8,096 nt of DNA from Candidatus Aerophobota bacterium (GTDB lineage Bacteria > Aerophobota > Aerophobia > Aerophobales > B3-G15): NCBI GenBank assembly GCA_021163905.1, contig JAGGTG010000034.1:1-8096 (forward strand), read 5' to 3'. Shown here one piece after another: positions 1-6,657 of this stretch. The notes beneath the pieces were generated by a model, which did no database searches, was not told where the DNA came from, and was given only the letters and a program-made list of their open reading frames with translations. Numbering within the stretch: position 1 is the stretch's first letter; every line of letters begins with the position of its first letter. The position numbers and the translations under genes were made by a program.

Positions 1-32
1 GTAATATAACTAAGAACAGGTATATATCACAA

Positions 33-40
33 GGGAGGAG
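33..40 (+). promoter_or_regulatory. Strong Shine-Dalgarno of the first gene
   Basis: GGGAGGAG lies just before the ATG at 44; the GGAGG core ends 5 nt upstream of the start codon. This near-consensus site is the main reason for accepting the short unknown gene behind it as real. Too little upstream sequence remains in the window to judge a promoter. Confidence 0.8.
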
Positions 41-43
41 AAA

Positions 44-376
44 ATGCTTTTCTGGAAGCGGAAAAAATTCGATGAAGCAGAAATTAAACAGATTTTTGAG
101 GAGTACCTGGAAGTTTTAAAAACTACAGTGGGAAAGTATCTTTCCCGTCAGATGCGAAGGGCTTTAAGTAAAAATAAGGGATGGGGAAGTTTATCTCCAT
201 CTCAAAAAAGAGAACAAATTCAAGAGATTAAGCAAAAAGGATTAAATAACTGGCTGGATGAACATACAGAAGAGGTATTTGAGCAAATTTCCTCTTTTGT
301 TTCAGATAGTGGACTCTTAAAGGAAGATCTTAAAAAGGCATTGAAAGAATTTAAAAAGAAATGGAATATAAAATAA
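44..376 (+). CDS. Small charged hypothetical protein (110 aa)
   Basis: I do not recognise this protein. It is very rich in Lys and Glu with regularly spaced hydrophobic residues, which suggests a soluble, mostly alpha-helical protein. It has no signal peptide or membrane segment. The N-terminus carries a basic FWKRKK patch at residues 3-8. A more polar central segment (about 43-55, with GWGSLSPSQ) separates two predicted helical parts. The C-terminal 20 residues are again basic and amphipathic. No catalytic motif or metal-ligand cluster is visible. The strong Shine-Dalgarno and a complete frame ending in TAA support expression. It lies 108 bp upstream of argC on the same strand, but a promoter candidate falls between them, so it may be the last gene of a different operon that begins before the window. 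The existence of the gene is fairly sure; its function is unknown. Confidence 0.75.
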   Translation: MLFWKRKKFDEAEIKQIFEEYLEVLKTTVGKYLSRQMRRALSKNKGWGSLSPSQKREQIQEIKQKGLNNWLDEHTEEVFEQISSFVSDSGLLKEDLKKALKEFKKKWNIK

Positions 377-416
377 TTTTGTATTAATAGTGTTTTTATT
401 TGGAAGTTTGATTTGC

Positions 417-444
417 TTGTTATTTCCTTTTCTCTTGCTAAAAT
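417..444 (+). promoter_or_regulatory. Candidate sigma70-type promoter for argC
   Basis: A -35-like TTGTTA (417-422; 4 of 6 consensus bases) and a -10-like TAAAAT (439-444; 5 of 6) are separated by 16 bp. The -10 is preceded by TG one base upstream (436-437), giving an extended -10. Transcription would start near 451, leaving a leader of about 34 nt. In A/T-rich DNA such matches also arise by chance, so this is a reasonable but unproven call. Confidence 0.45.
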
Positions 445-451
445 TAAGAGA
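431..451 (+). promoter_or_regulatory. argC: 6-bp dyad over the argC -10 region
   Basis: TCTCTT (431-436) and AAGAGA (446-451) are perfect inverted arms around a 9-nt centre that contains the candidate -10 box. The position would suit an operator, such as one for an arginine repressor, but the bases do not resemble the known ARG-box consensus. It could be a chance palindrome. Confidence 0.2.
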
Positions 452-484
452 CATCATTACTGTTTTTAGAGATAGAGAAAAAAA

Positions 485-1492
485 ATGAAAATATCAGTAA
501 TTGGAGCTACTGGGTATGCTGGAGCAGAACTGGTTAGACTTTTAATTCAACATCCTGAGGTAGAGATAGATAAATTAACCTCAGAGAGTTTTGCTGGAAA
601 AAGATTTTCTGAAGTTTACCCTGCTATTAAATGTGACATAGTTTGTGAGAGTTTGGATATAGAAAAAATTACATCTTCTCTGGTCTTTACTGCCCTTCCC
701 CATGGAAAATCCGCTCAAGTAGTGGGAAAGTTATTAGACCGGGGAATGAAGGTTATCGATTTTTCCGCCGACTTTCGTTTAAATAATGCTAAGGTATATT
801 CCAGCTGGTATGGGGTTACTCATCCCAGAGAAGACCTCTTATCTGCAGCTGTTTACGGTCTTCCGGAGCTTTACAGAGATAAGATAAGAAAAGCCAGATT
901 AGTTGCCAATCCTGGATGTTATCCCACTTCAGTTATTCTGGCTCTTGCCCCTTTGCTTAAAGAGAAGTTAATAGATAAAAAGGATATAGTGGTAGATTCC
1001 AAATCAGGAGTAAGTGGAGCAGGCAGGAACCCTACCTTAAAAACCCATTTTCCTGAAGTCAATGAAAATATAAATGCTTACCAGGTTACAGGACACAGGC
1101 ATCTTCCCGAGATGGAACAGGAGCTTAGCAAAATTGCAGAAGATAAGGTAACTCTTACCTTTATTCCTCATCTTATTCCTGTTAATAGGGGTATTTTTTC
1201 TACCTGTTATGCTAATTTAACAGAAAAACTTACCACAGAAGATCTACTTGATATATACGCTGATTTTTACAAAAAAGAGCCCTTTGTTGAGATCCTTCCA
1301 TCCGGGATTTTTCCCAGTACTAAAGAGGTTGTATGGTCAAATAGATGTAGAATTGGTTTGAATGTAGATAAAAGATCTAATAAAGTGGTTGTTCTATCTG
1401 CGATTGATAATCTTGGAAAAGGAGCTTCCGGACAGGCTATTCAAAATATGAATCTTATATGTGGATTTGACGAAAAAACAGCTCTTGAATAA
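485..1492 (+). CDS. argC: N-acetyl-gamma-glutamyl-phosphate reductase
   Basis: ArgC catalyses the NADPH-dependent reduction of N-acetylglutamyl 5-phosphate to N-acetylglutamate 5-semialdehyde, the third step of arginine/ornithine synthesis, in the cytoplasm. The sequence begins with the Rossmann signature GATGYAGAEL (residues 8-17). The substrate/NADP region includes LPHGKSA (71-77) and FSADFR (93-98). The catalytic cysteine is C145 in NPGCYPTS. The SKSGVSGAGR stretch (172-181) and the GHRHLPE histidine motif (203-209) follow. The C-terminal DNLGKGASGQA motif is intact, so the dinucleotide-binding and dimerisation/catalytic domains are complete. At 335 aa it is close to the usual family length. 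The ATG at 485 directly starts the Rossmann strand, but its ribosome site is only a weak purine-rich run (GAGATAGAG), so translation may be modest. argJ follows after 22 bp, which indicates co-transcription and a shared pathway. Confidence 0.97.
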   Translation: MKISVIGATGYAGAELVRLLIQHPEVEIDKLTSESFAGKRFSEVYPAIKCDIVCESLDIEKITSSLVFTALPHGKSAQVVGKLLDRGMKVIDFSADFRLNNAKVYSSWYGVTHPREDLLSAAVYGLPELYRDKIRKARLVANPGCYPTSVILALAPLLKEKLIDKKDIVVDSKSGVSGAGRNPTLKTHFPEVNENINAYQVTGHRHLPEMEQELSKIAEDKVTLTFIPHLIPVNRGIFSTCYANLTEKLTTEDLLDIYADFYKKEPFVEILPSGIFPSTKEVVWSNRCRIGLNVDKRSNKVVVLSAIDNLGKGASGQAIQNMNLICGFDEKTALE

Positions 1493-1501
1493 AAACTAAA
1501 A

Positions 1502-1517
1502 TAGGAGATAGAAGTTG
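1502..1517 (+). promoter_or_regulatory. argJ: Shine-Dalgarno and TTG start of argJ
   Basis: TAGGAGAT (1502-1509) sits 7 nt before TTG 1515-1517. No in-frame ATG lies near the start of the conserved N-terminal sequence (GGITAPLGF), so the TTG is the natural initiation codon. Rare-start initiation may lower ArgJ output relative to its neighbours. Confidence 0.75.
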
Positions 1518-2750
1518 AAAGAAATTGAGGGTGGAATAACCGCGCCTTTGGGATTTAAATCCTGTGGGGTTCATTGCGGAATCAAAAAAAATAAACTTGA
1601 TCTTGCCCTGATTTATTCTCGGTTTCCTTCAATAGCAGCTGGCATGTTTACTACCAACAAGGTAAAAGCTGCTCCTGTTATTGTCTCACAGAGAAAACTT
1701 CGTAGAGGATCAATAAGAGCGATAGTAGTTAACAGTGGGAATGCAAACGCCTGTACCGGGAAAAGAGGGATTGATGATGCAAATAGGATGTGTGAGATAA
1801 CAGCACAGGAGCTTGGTATTACCTCTGAGGAAGTTCTTGTAGCATCAACAGGAATAATAGGTGAGTATCTACCTATGAATAAGATAGAGGAGGGAATAAA
1901 GCTTGCCGCAAAGAGTCTCTCTTCTACAGGAAGCAAAATGTCAGCTGAGGCAATTACCACCACTGATAAGTTGATAAAGGAAATTGCCGTGGAGACAGAT
2001 ATTTCAGGACAGGGTAAAAAGAAGGTAAAAATAGGGGGAATTGCTAAAGGATCCGGAATGATAGCTCCTAATCTTGCAACCATGCTTTGTTTCATCACTA
2101 CCGATGCCTGTATAACCGAGGATGCCCTAAAGGAGTCTCTTCAAAAAGCGGTAAATTTCTCCTTTAATCAGATAAGCGTGGACGGTGATATGAGCACCAA
2201 TGATACGGTAATTATTATGGCTAATGGAGAAGCGGGAAATAAAAAAATTAAAACCTGGAGGAAAAAACCAACTCTCAGGGTAAAGGACGAAAATTTTGAG
2301 AAATTTAGTGAAGCTCTTTGCTATATTTGCACTTATCTTGCGAAAATGATAGTGAGGGATGGAGAAGGGGCAACTAAGATGTTTGAGATAAAGGTGGAAG
2401 GGGCACCTTTTCCCAAAGATGCAAGAAGAATAGCAAGAGCTGTAGCCACCTCAAATCTTGTAAAAACAGCTATTGCTGGTGCTTCTCCTAATTGGGGAAG
2501 GATAATGGCAGCAGCGGGATCAGCTCATAGTAAATTAAAACCAGACAGGATAGAATTGTTTGTTGGTGATCTTTTAGTGGTAAAAAATGGGCAGGCAGTT
2601 GAAGGATTGTCTGTATCCAGATTAAAGGAGATCCTGGCAAAGGATGATATAAGGATAGTTATAAGATTAAATCAGGGAAACTGTATGGCTACATTCTGGG
2701 GGTGTGATTTAACTGAGAAATACGTGAAGATCAATAAAAGATATATTTAA
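1515..2750 (+). CDS. argJ: Ornithine acetyltransferase ArgJ
   Basis: ArgJ transfers the acetyl group from N2-acetylornithine to glutamate, giving ornithine and N-acetylglutamate in the cyclic arginine pathway. Some family members also use acetyl-CoA as donor (N-acetylglutamate synthase activity); the sequence alone does not tell which type this is. It is a cytoplasmic Ntn-hydrolase-fold enzyme made as a precursor that cleaves itself. The cleavage site is visible: in NLATMLCF (186-193) the peptide should be cut between A188 and T189, freeing T189 as the nucleophile. The oxyanion-hole motif TGIIG (112-116), the TTTD segment (148-151), the KGSGMIAP segment (178-185), the VDGDMSTNDT segment and the C-terminal DLTEKYVKIN are all present. 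The 411 aa length is normal. argC lies 22 bp upstream. argB and argD, often found in the same cluster, do not follow; the next gene is an unrelated P-loop kinase. Confidence 0.97.
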   Translation: MKEIEGGITAPLGFKSCGVHCGIKKNKLDLALIYSRFPSIAAGMFTTNKVKAAPVIVSQRKLRRGSIRAIVVNSGNANACTGKRGIDDANRMCEITAQELGITSEEVLVASTGIIGEYLPMNKIEEGIKLAAKSLSSTGSKMSAEAITTTDKLIKEIAVETDISGQGKKKVKIGGIAKGSGMIAPNLATMLCFITTDACITEDALKESLQKAVNFSFNQISVDGDMSTNDTVIIMANGEAGNKKIKTWRKKPTLRVKDENFEKFSEALCYICTYLAKMIVRDGEGATKMFEIKVEGAPFPKDARRIARAVATSNLVKTAIAGASPNWGRIMAAAGSAHSKLKPDRIELFVGDLLVVKNGQAVEGLSVSRLKEILAKDDIRIVIRLNQGNCMATFWGCDLTEKYVKINKRYI

Positions 2751-2760
2751 ATTATAATTT

Positions 2761-3630
2761 ATGCCGGAGAATTTTTTCTTATCAGAAGAAATTCTGGAAC
2801 AAATTATAGATGGTGGTAACAGGACAATTATGGTTATAGGAGCATCTGATTCTGGGAAAACTACTTTTGTGGAGCAGATTGCTAAAATATGTTCTTTAAC
2901 AAGAAAAACAGCCATTGTGGATATTGATCCTGGCCAATCTCATATTGGTCCACCTACAACTGTAGCCTGGGGTATGGTGGAGAAAAAAGAATTTGAAGGA
3001 TGGGAGAAATTAAAGATAAAGGGATTTTATTTTGTAGGAGATACATCTCCCACGGGTAATCTTCTTCCCGTTATAACCGGAGCTCGTCTGATGTGGGATG
3101 AAGCAATTAGGCAAGCAGATAAAGTGATTTTAGATACAACAGGTCTTGTGAGAGGAAACATAGGTAAAATTTTAAAACTTCACTTAATAGATCTTTTAAA
3201 ACCCGAGGTAATTTTTGCTCTTTATAGAGAGGATGAGCTTGAACATATACTATCTTTTTTTCGTGGAGTTAAATTTCCTCGTATATTTAAATTGCCCGTA
3301 CCCTCCGATGTTATTCTTAAAGATTTTACTTTCAGGCGTAACTACAGGCAAAAAAAGTTCAGGGATTATTTTAAATTTGCAAGAGAGATTGAATTTATCC
3401 CGGAGGAAATTGGAATTAGCAAAAATCTTTCCCCTGACTATCTTAATATGCGTTTGATAAGTCTAAGGGATAAAAACAATCAGGATATAGCCCTTGGCAT
3501 TATTAAAGAACTGAATGAGAGAAAAGATAGAGTGGTTGTTTATTCACCTGTTTCTAATCCTGAAAGGGTTGGAGCGGTTGTTTTTGGAAGGCTAAAGTTA
3601 ACCCTGGAAGGAGTGGAGATGCGTTTTTGA
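2761..3630 (+). CDS. Clp1/Grc3-family P-loop polynucleotide 5'-kinase-like protein
   Basis: The protein resembles the Clp1/Grc3 group, which phosphorylates 5'-hydroxyl ends of RNA (and sometimes DNA) using ATP or GTP. It is cytosolic. The Walker A loop is GASDSGKTT (27-35). It is followed by VDIDPGQSHIGPPTT (53-67), which matches the DxDxGQ signature that sets Clp1/Grc3 apart from generic P-loop NTPases. A GDTSPTGN segment (93-100) and LDTTGLVRG (124-132), a probable second acidic motif with lid-adjacent residues, complete the kinase core. The last 40-50 residues (from about 240) look like a small beta-rich C-terminal domain, as in archaeal relatives. At 289 aa it is shorter than eukaryotic Clp1, lacking their N-terminal domain. 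The ATG is 10 bp after the argJ stop with no visible Shine-Dalgarno, and an in-frame TAA (2755-2757) excludes an upstream start, so translation may depend on coupling to argJ. Family is fairly sure; the substrate is unknown. Confidence 0.82.
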   Translation: MPENFFLSEEILEQIIDGGNRTIMVIGASDSGKTTFVEQIAKICSLTRKTAIVDIDPGQSHIGPPTTVAWGMVEKKEFEGWEKLKIKGFYFVGDTSPTGNLLPVITGARLMWDEAIRQADKVILDTTGLVRGNIGKILKLHLIDLLKPEVIFALYREDELEHILSFFRGVKFPRIFKLPVPSDVILKDFTFRRNYRQKKFRDYFKFAREIEFIPEEIGISKNLSPDYLNMRLISLRDKNNQDIALGIIKELNERKDRVVVYSPVSNPERVGAVVFGRLKLTLEGVEMRF

Positions 3631-3680
3631 GATTCACTCTGGAGTTATTTTGATGTTGTTGAATCATCAGGATTATGTAA

Positions 3681-4670
3681 ATGCAGGCAATACAGGTACT
3701 TAATCTTACTAAAGAGTTTAATGGGTTCAAGGCGGTAAATGATATTTCTTTTTCTGTTGAAGAAGGAGAAATATTTGGATTGTTGGGACCTAATGGAGCA
3801 GGAAAAACTACTACTATTAGAATTTTGTCAACTACTCTTAGACCAACTAAGGGAAAGGTAAAGGTGTGGGGATACGATGTAAAAACTGATCCGGATGATG
3901 TAAGAAGATCTATTGGGATTGTTTTTCAGGATCAAACACTTGATGATAGGCTAACAGGAGTTGAGAATCTCGACTTTCATGCGCGTCTTTATGGAATGGA
4001 TAAAAAGATGAGAAAAAAAAGAATAGAGCAGGTGCTAAAACTCGTTGGACTGTGGGATAAACGAAATACTCTGGTAAAGTACTACTCAGGAGGGATGTGC
4101 AGAAGGCTTGAGATAGCAAGAGGGCTTATGCACTATCCAAAGGTGCTTTTTCTGGATGAACCTACACTTGGTCTTGATGCTCAGACAAGGCATACAATCT
4201 GGGAACATATAAAATCGCTGAATCAAAGAGAGAAAATTGCCATTTTATTAACCACCCACTATATGGATGAGGCCGATATTCTCTGCAATCGTGTTGGGAT
4301 AATTGACAGGGGAAAAATTCTGGTTATAGATAGGCCAGAAAATCTTAAAAATCTTGTGGGAAAGGATATAATTTCCATGAAACTATCATCTCCTGAAAAA
4401 ATGATAAAGCTTGTAGCTGGATTTGACTGGGTTAAAAAGAGTGAACTTCACGATGGGTTGCTTTATCTTAAAGTTACCAAGGGAGATGAGAAAATACCGC
4501 TTTTGGTAAACCTTGCTCAGAAAAATTCCATAAATGTGGAGCTTGTTAATTTAAGAAAGCCCACTTTAGAGGATGTATTTCTTCACTTTACTGGAAGGAC
4601 CATTCGTCAGGAAGAGGGCTCAACAAGACAGAGAATAAGTATGAGGCTAAGGTCCTGGAGGAGAAGATGA
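3681..4670 (+). CDS. ABC exporter ATPase, DrrA/daunorubicin-resistance type
   Basis: This is the nucleotide-binding subunit of an ABC-2 exporter, hydrolysing ATP on the cytoplasmic face of the membrane for the permease encoded next. All motifs are present in order: Walker A GPNGAGKTT (36-44), Q-loop Q83, signature YSGGM (135-139), Walker B VLFLDEP (155-161), D-loop GLD (164-166) and H-loop H193 in TTHYMDEAD. The C-terminal third (about 215-329) has the extra DrrA-type domain with LRKPTLEDVFLHFTGR and an Arg-rich end. Length (329 aa) is typical. A weak AGGA (3669-3672) precedes the ATG by 8 nt. The gene ends in ATGA shared with the permease, so the two are translationally coupled. DrrA-like pairs export many hydrophobic compounds or polysaccharide/lipid cargo; the family name should not be read as proof of drug transport. 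Confidence 0.95.
   Translation: MQAIQVLNLTKEFNGFKAVNDISFSVEEGEIFGLLGPNGAGKTTTIRILSTTLRPTKGKVKVWGYDVKTDPDDVRRSIGIVFQDQTLDDRLTGVENLDFHARLYGMDKKMRKKRIEQVLKLVGLWDKRNTLVKYYSGGMCRRLEIARGLMHYPKVLFLDEPTLGLDAQTRHTIWEHIKSLNQREKIAILLTTHYMDEADILCNRVGIIDRGKILVIDRPENLKNLVGKDIISMKLSSPEKMIKLVAGFDWVKKSELHDGLLYLKVTKGDEKIPLLVNLAQKNSINVELVNLRKPTLEDVFLHFTGRTIRQEEGSTRQRISMRLRSWRRR
4657..4663 (+). promoter_or_regulatory. Shine-Dalgarno of the permease inside the ATPase gene
   Basis: GGAGGAG lies within the last codons of the ATPase gene, 3 nt before the ATG at 4667. With the ATGA stop-start overlap it supports coupled, near-stoichiometric synthesis of the two exporter subunits. Confidence 0.75.
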
Positions 4671-5440
4671 GAAAAATATCCTTTGAAGCTATTTATGTCC
4701 TCTGGTTGAGAGAGATAAAAACCTTTGTTAGGGCAAGGTCAAGAATTATAGGTAATATTGTACAGCCGTTTTTTTTCTTAGCTATTTTTGGAGTTGGATT
4801 TAAATCTTCTATGAAATTTGCCACTCCTCAGATGAGTGGGATAGACTATATGCAGTTTCTGGTACCTGGCCTTATAGGAATGGCTCTTCTTTTTTCCTCT
4901 ATGTTTGCCGGACTTTCTATTTTATGGGATCGTCAGTTTGGATTTTTGAGAGAGATAATGGTTGCCCCTGTATCAAGACTATCGCTGGTTCTTGGTAGAG
5001 TTGCAGGAGGGATGACGACTACCATCCTGCAAGCTCTGAGCATCCTGTTAATTGCCTGGCTCTTTGGTTTCAGGATAAAAGGAGGAGCCAGTTTTTTTCT
5101 ATCTTTAATACTTATGGCCCTTATAGGAATAGGATTTGTTGGAATGGGTGTGGCATTTGCATCCAAGATGGAGGATATGCATGGTTTTCAAATAGTAATG
5201 AACTTTATAATTATGCCTATATTTTTCCTCTCAGGTGCACTTTTTCCCCTCGAAGGAATACCGAGCTGGCTTGGTTTTTTAATGTATATAGACCCCCTTA
5301 CCTATGGAGTAGATGGGATGAGAGCGGTTATGCTTGGTATATCCCATTTTCCTTTAGCTGTTAACTTCACAGTATTAATAGCTTTTTGTATAGTAATGCT
5401 TACTTTAGGTTCTTACCTTTTTTCAAAGTGCGAGGTTTAG
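4667..5440 (+). CDS. ABC-2 type transporter permease, DrrB-like
   Basis: Integral membrane subunit that pairs with the upstream ATPase to form an exporter. About six hydrophobic helices are visible, roughly at residues 29-45, 62-86, 108-133, 141-166, 172-193 and 228-250, with a cytoplasmic N-terminus (LWLREIKTFVRARSR). The conserved loop FGFLREIMVAPVSR (91-104), which in this family contacts the ATPase, and the DPLTYGVDGMR motif before the last helix are both present and mark the DrrB/NodJ-type ABC-2 fold. No signal peptide is expected. The 257 aa length is normal and the frame is intact. It overlaps the ATPase gene by 4 bp and is followed after 8 bp by the MarC-family gene. Substrate unknown: no biosynthetic cluster or resistance regulator is visible beside it to indicate one. 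Confidence 0.95.
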   Translation: MRKISFEAIYVLWLREIKTFVRARSRIIGNIVQPFFFLAIFGVGFKSSMKFATPQMSGIDYMQFLVPGLIGMALLFSSMFAGLSILWDRQFGFLREIMVAPVSRLSLVLGRVAGGMTTTILQALSILLIAWLFGFRIKGGASFFLSLILMALIGIGFVGMGVAFASKMEDMHGFQIVMNFIIMPIFFLSGALFPLEGIPSWLGFLMYIDPLTYGVDGMRAVMLGISHFPLAVNFTVLIAFCIVMLTLGSYLFSKCEV

Positions 5441-5448
5441 AGGTTTAA

Positions 5449-6033
5449 ATGAGTTTTCATTCTTTTCTTTTATCTTTTATACCCATATTTGTAGCTGTAG
5501 ATGCTTTTGGAGTTTTACCCATATTTATTTCATTAACAGATGGTATGAGTGATAGAAAAAGATTAAAAGTTTTAAAGGATTCTGTAATTACAGCCCTTAT
5601 AATTGGCATAGTTTTTATATTTTTGGGTAAGGCTATTTTTTTATTTTTAAGTATTACTGTTAATGATTTTTTAATTGCCGGAGGGATAATTCTTTTTATC
5701 TTATCTGTTGTTGATCTTTTATTCCCCACCAAACAGAGGAGAACCTCACCTACTCTTGGAGTTGTACCACTGGGTATGCCATTAATTGTAGGCCCCGCAG
5801 TTTTAACTACTTCTCTTATTTTAATAGATTCTTATGGTCTTATCCCCACTTTGCTTTCAGTTATAGTTAATATTCTTATAGCTGGTTTTGTATTTTACCT
5901 GTCTAACTGGCTTATAAAAATAATTGGTGAGTCAGGCTCCAGAGCTATATCTAAATTTTCAAGTCTTCTCCTGGGAGCAATTGGAATAATGATGGTAAGA
6001 AAAGGAATAATTCACATCATACACAGCTTTTAG
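5449..6033 (+). CDS. MarC-family (UPF0056) integral membrane protein
   Basis: A small polytopic inner-membrane protein of the MarC family, whose molecular function is not established; the old link to multiple antibiotic resistance was not upheld. About six membrane segments can be seen, near residues 5-28, 44-68, 72-92, 103-130, 131-155 and 168-190. The two repeated family signatures are present in variant form: FVAVDAFGVLPIFISLT (14-30), where many members have DP instead of DA, and VPLGMPLIVGPAVLTTS (105-121), where many have GPGA. At 194 aa it is slightly shorter than the common 200-215 aa. The start ATG is preceded by GAGGT (5440-5444) overlapping the permease stop codon, so it is probably translated from the exporter transcript. 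The short gap could hint at a related membrane role, but that is only positional. The stop codon lies in a small stem-loop region. Confidence 0.9.
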   Translation: MSFHSFLLSFIPIFVAVDAFGVLPIFISLTDGMSDRKRLKVLKDSVITALIIGIVFIFLGKAIFLFLSITVNDFLIAGGIILFILSVVDLLFPTKQRRTSPTLGVVPLGMPLIVGPAVLTTSLILIDSYGLIPTLLSVIVNILIAGFVFYLSNWLIKIIGESGSRAISKFSSLLLGAIGIMMVRKGIIHIIHSF

Positions 6034-6052
6034 CTGTTATTGTTTAATAACA
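6023..6052. terminator. Weak stem-loops between convergent genes
   Basis: Two adjacent perfect hairpins occupy the 35-bp gap and the end of the MarC gene. ACAGCT/AGCTGT (6023-6028 and 6032-6037) has a TTT loop and spans the TAG stop. TGTTATT/AATAACA (6035-6041 and 6046-6052) has a GTTT loop. They share three bases, so only one can be fully formed at a time. The first is followed on the + strand by a T-rich stretch (TATTGTTT) and may act as a weak terminator. The second is followed by six A on the + strand, which gives no U-tract after the hairpin in either direction. Both are short and not GC-rich. Confidence 0.35.
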
Positions 6053-6068
6053 AAAAATACAGTTTACC

Positions 6069-6545
6069 TTACAGACCAAAATCCTCTGGTTTTAGATCCT
6101 TGAGTTTTTTCTTGAACTCCTCAATTTCCTCCTCACCAATGGGACTGCTATCCATTGCCACTTTATCCAGAACTTCCTCCTCAATAAAGATGGGAACCTT
6201 AAGTCTTAGAGCAAGAGCTATGGCATCACTTGGTCGAGAATCAACCTGAATACTTTCCCCGTTTTGTCTAATTAAAATTCTGGCATAAAAAGTATTGTGC
6301 CTAAGATCATTAATTACCACCCTATCAACTTTCCCTTTTAATTTTTCAATAAGAGACTTAGCAAGATCGTGGGTAAGAGGACGAGGAGGTTTAACATTTT
6401 CCATTGCAAGAGCAATTGATTGAGCTTCAAAGAGTCCAATCCAAATGGGCAAAGTCTTACTTCCATTTTTTTCCTTGAGTACGATAACCGGCATTTTTGA
6501 CTTTACATCTATTGCCACGTTAACAACATCAACTTCTATCAACAT
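6069..6545 (-). CDS. Bifunctional nuclease family (DUF151) protein
   Basis: Member of the DUF151/BFN family, named after a plant protein with reported DNase and RNase activity; structures of bacterial members exist but their physiological role is unsettled. Numbered from the ATG at 6545, the 158-aa protein shows the conserved core in order: LPIWIGLFEAQSIALA (32-47), PPRPLTHDL (53-61), NDLRHNTFYARI (79-90) and VDSRPSDAIALALR (101-114), the most diagnostic motif. The C-terminus is a charged helix (about 137-153) and lacks the UVR domain fused to some homologues. I chose ATG 6545 over GTG 6551 because the GTG overlaps a near-perfect Shine-Dalgarno that is well spaced for the ATG. The gene lies 112 bp downstream of apgM on the same strand and converges on the MarC gene. 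The strong ribosome site suggests efficient translation. Confidence 0.93.
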   Translation of the reverse strand: MLIEVDVVNVAIDVKSKMPVIVLKEKNGSKTLPIWIGLFEAQSIALAMENVKPPRPLTHDLAKSLIEKLKGKVDRVVINDLRHNTFYARILIRQNGESIQVDSRPSDAIALALRLKVPIFIEEEVLDKVAMDSSPIGEEEIEEFKKKLKDLKPEDFGL

Positions 6546-6559
6546 TATCACCTCCTTCT
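6546..6559 (-). promoter_or_regulatory. Near-perfect Shine-Dalgarno deciding the DUF151 start
   Basis: Read on the - strand, AAGGAGGTGAT is fully complementary to the usual 16S rRNA 3' end, with AGGAGG at 6556-6551 and 5 nt to ATG at 6545. The GTG at 6551-6549 begins at the last base of this site and so cannot be the main start. Confidence 0.85.
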
Positions 6560-6583
6560 TCTTTTTAGTTTTTAATATATTCT

Positions 6584-6627
6584 GTTAGTTTCGTCTATCT
6601 CGTTTATTTGGTTAATTCGTTTAATTT
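6584..6627. repeat. Degenerate 9-nt tandem repeat between apgM and the DUF151 gene
   Basis: On the + strand this stretch divides into GTTAGTTTC, GTCTATCTC, GTTTATTTG, GTTAATTC and GTTTAATTT: five units of 9, 9, 9, 8 and 9 nt, each beginning with GT and T-rich, close to a GTTTATTTC consensus. It looks like a worn minisatellite-type array. Next to it (6627-6658) lie an inverted pair TGAATG/CATTCA (6627-6632, 6648-6653) and the palindromes GTTAAC, TGATCA and ATGCAT. No clear promoter or terminator with a U-tract could be assigned in the 112-bp gap, so whether the DUF151 gene is co-transcribed with apgM is open. Confidence 0.5.
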
Positions 6628-6657
6628 GAATGTTAACTATGATCAACCATTCATGCA

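Noticed and set aside
377..484. ARG-box operator for ArgR upstream of argC
   Set aside because: No sequence close to the known paired ARG-box consensus was found; only an unrelated 6-bp dyad is present.
1613..2098. 161-codon open frame on the - strand
   Set aside because: It lies wholly inside argJ, which has complete family motifs on the other strand; the antisense product has no recognisable domain and no good ribosome site was seen.
3649..3677. TTGATG with TTATGT 17 bp later as a promoter for the ABC genes
   Set aside because: The -10 candidate matches only two consensus bases and ends 3 nt before the start codon, leaving no room for the ribosome site.
3681..5440. Dedicated drug-resistance exporter
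   Set aside because: The DrrAB-like assignment is by family only; no biosynthetic genes or resistance regulator lie beside it to support a specific substrate.
6546..6551. GTG at 6551 as start of the DUF151 gene
   Set aside because: It overlaps the AGGAGG core of the ribosome site; the ATG at 6545 is correctly spaced.
6627..6653. TGAATG/CATTCA inverted pair as a terminator after apgM
   Set aside because: The stem is only 6 bp with a 15-nt loop and no T-run follows on the - strand.
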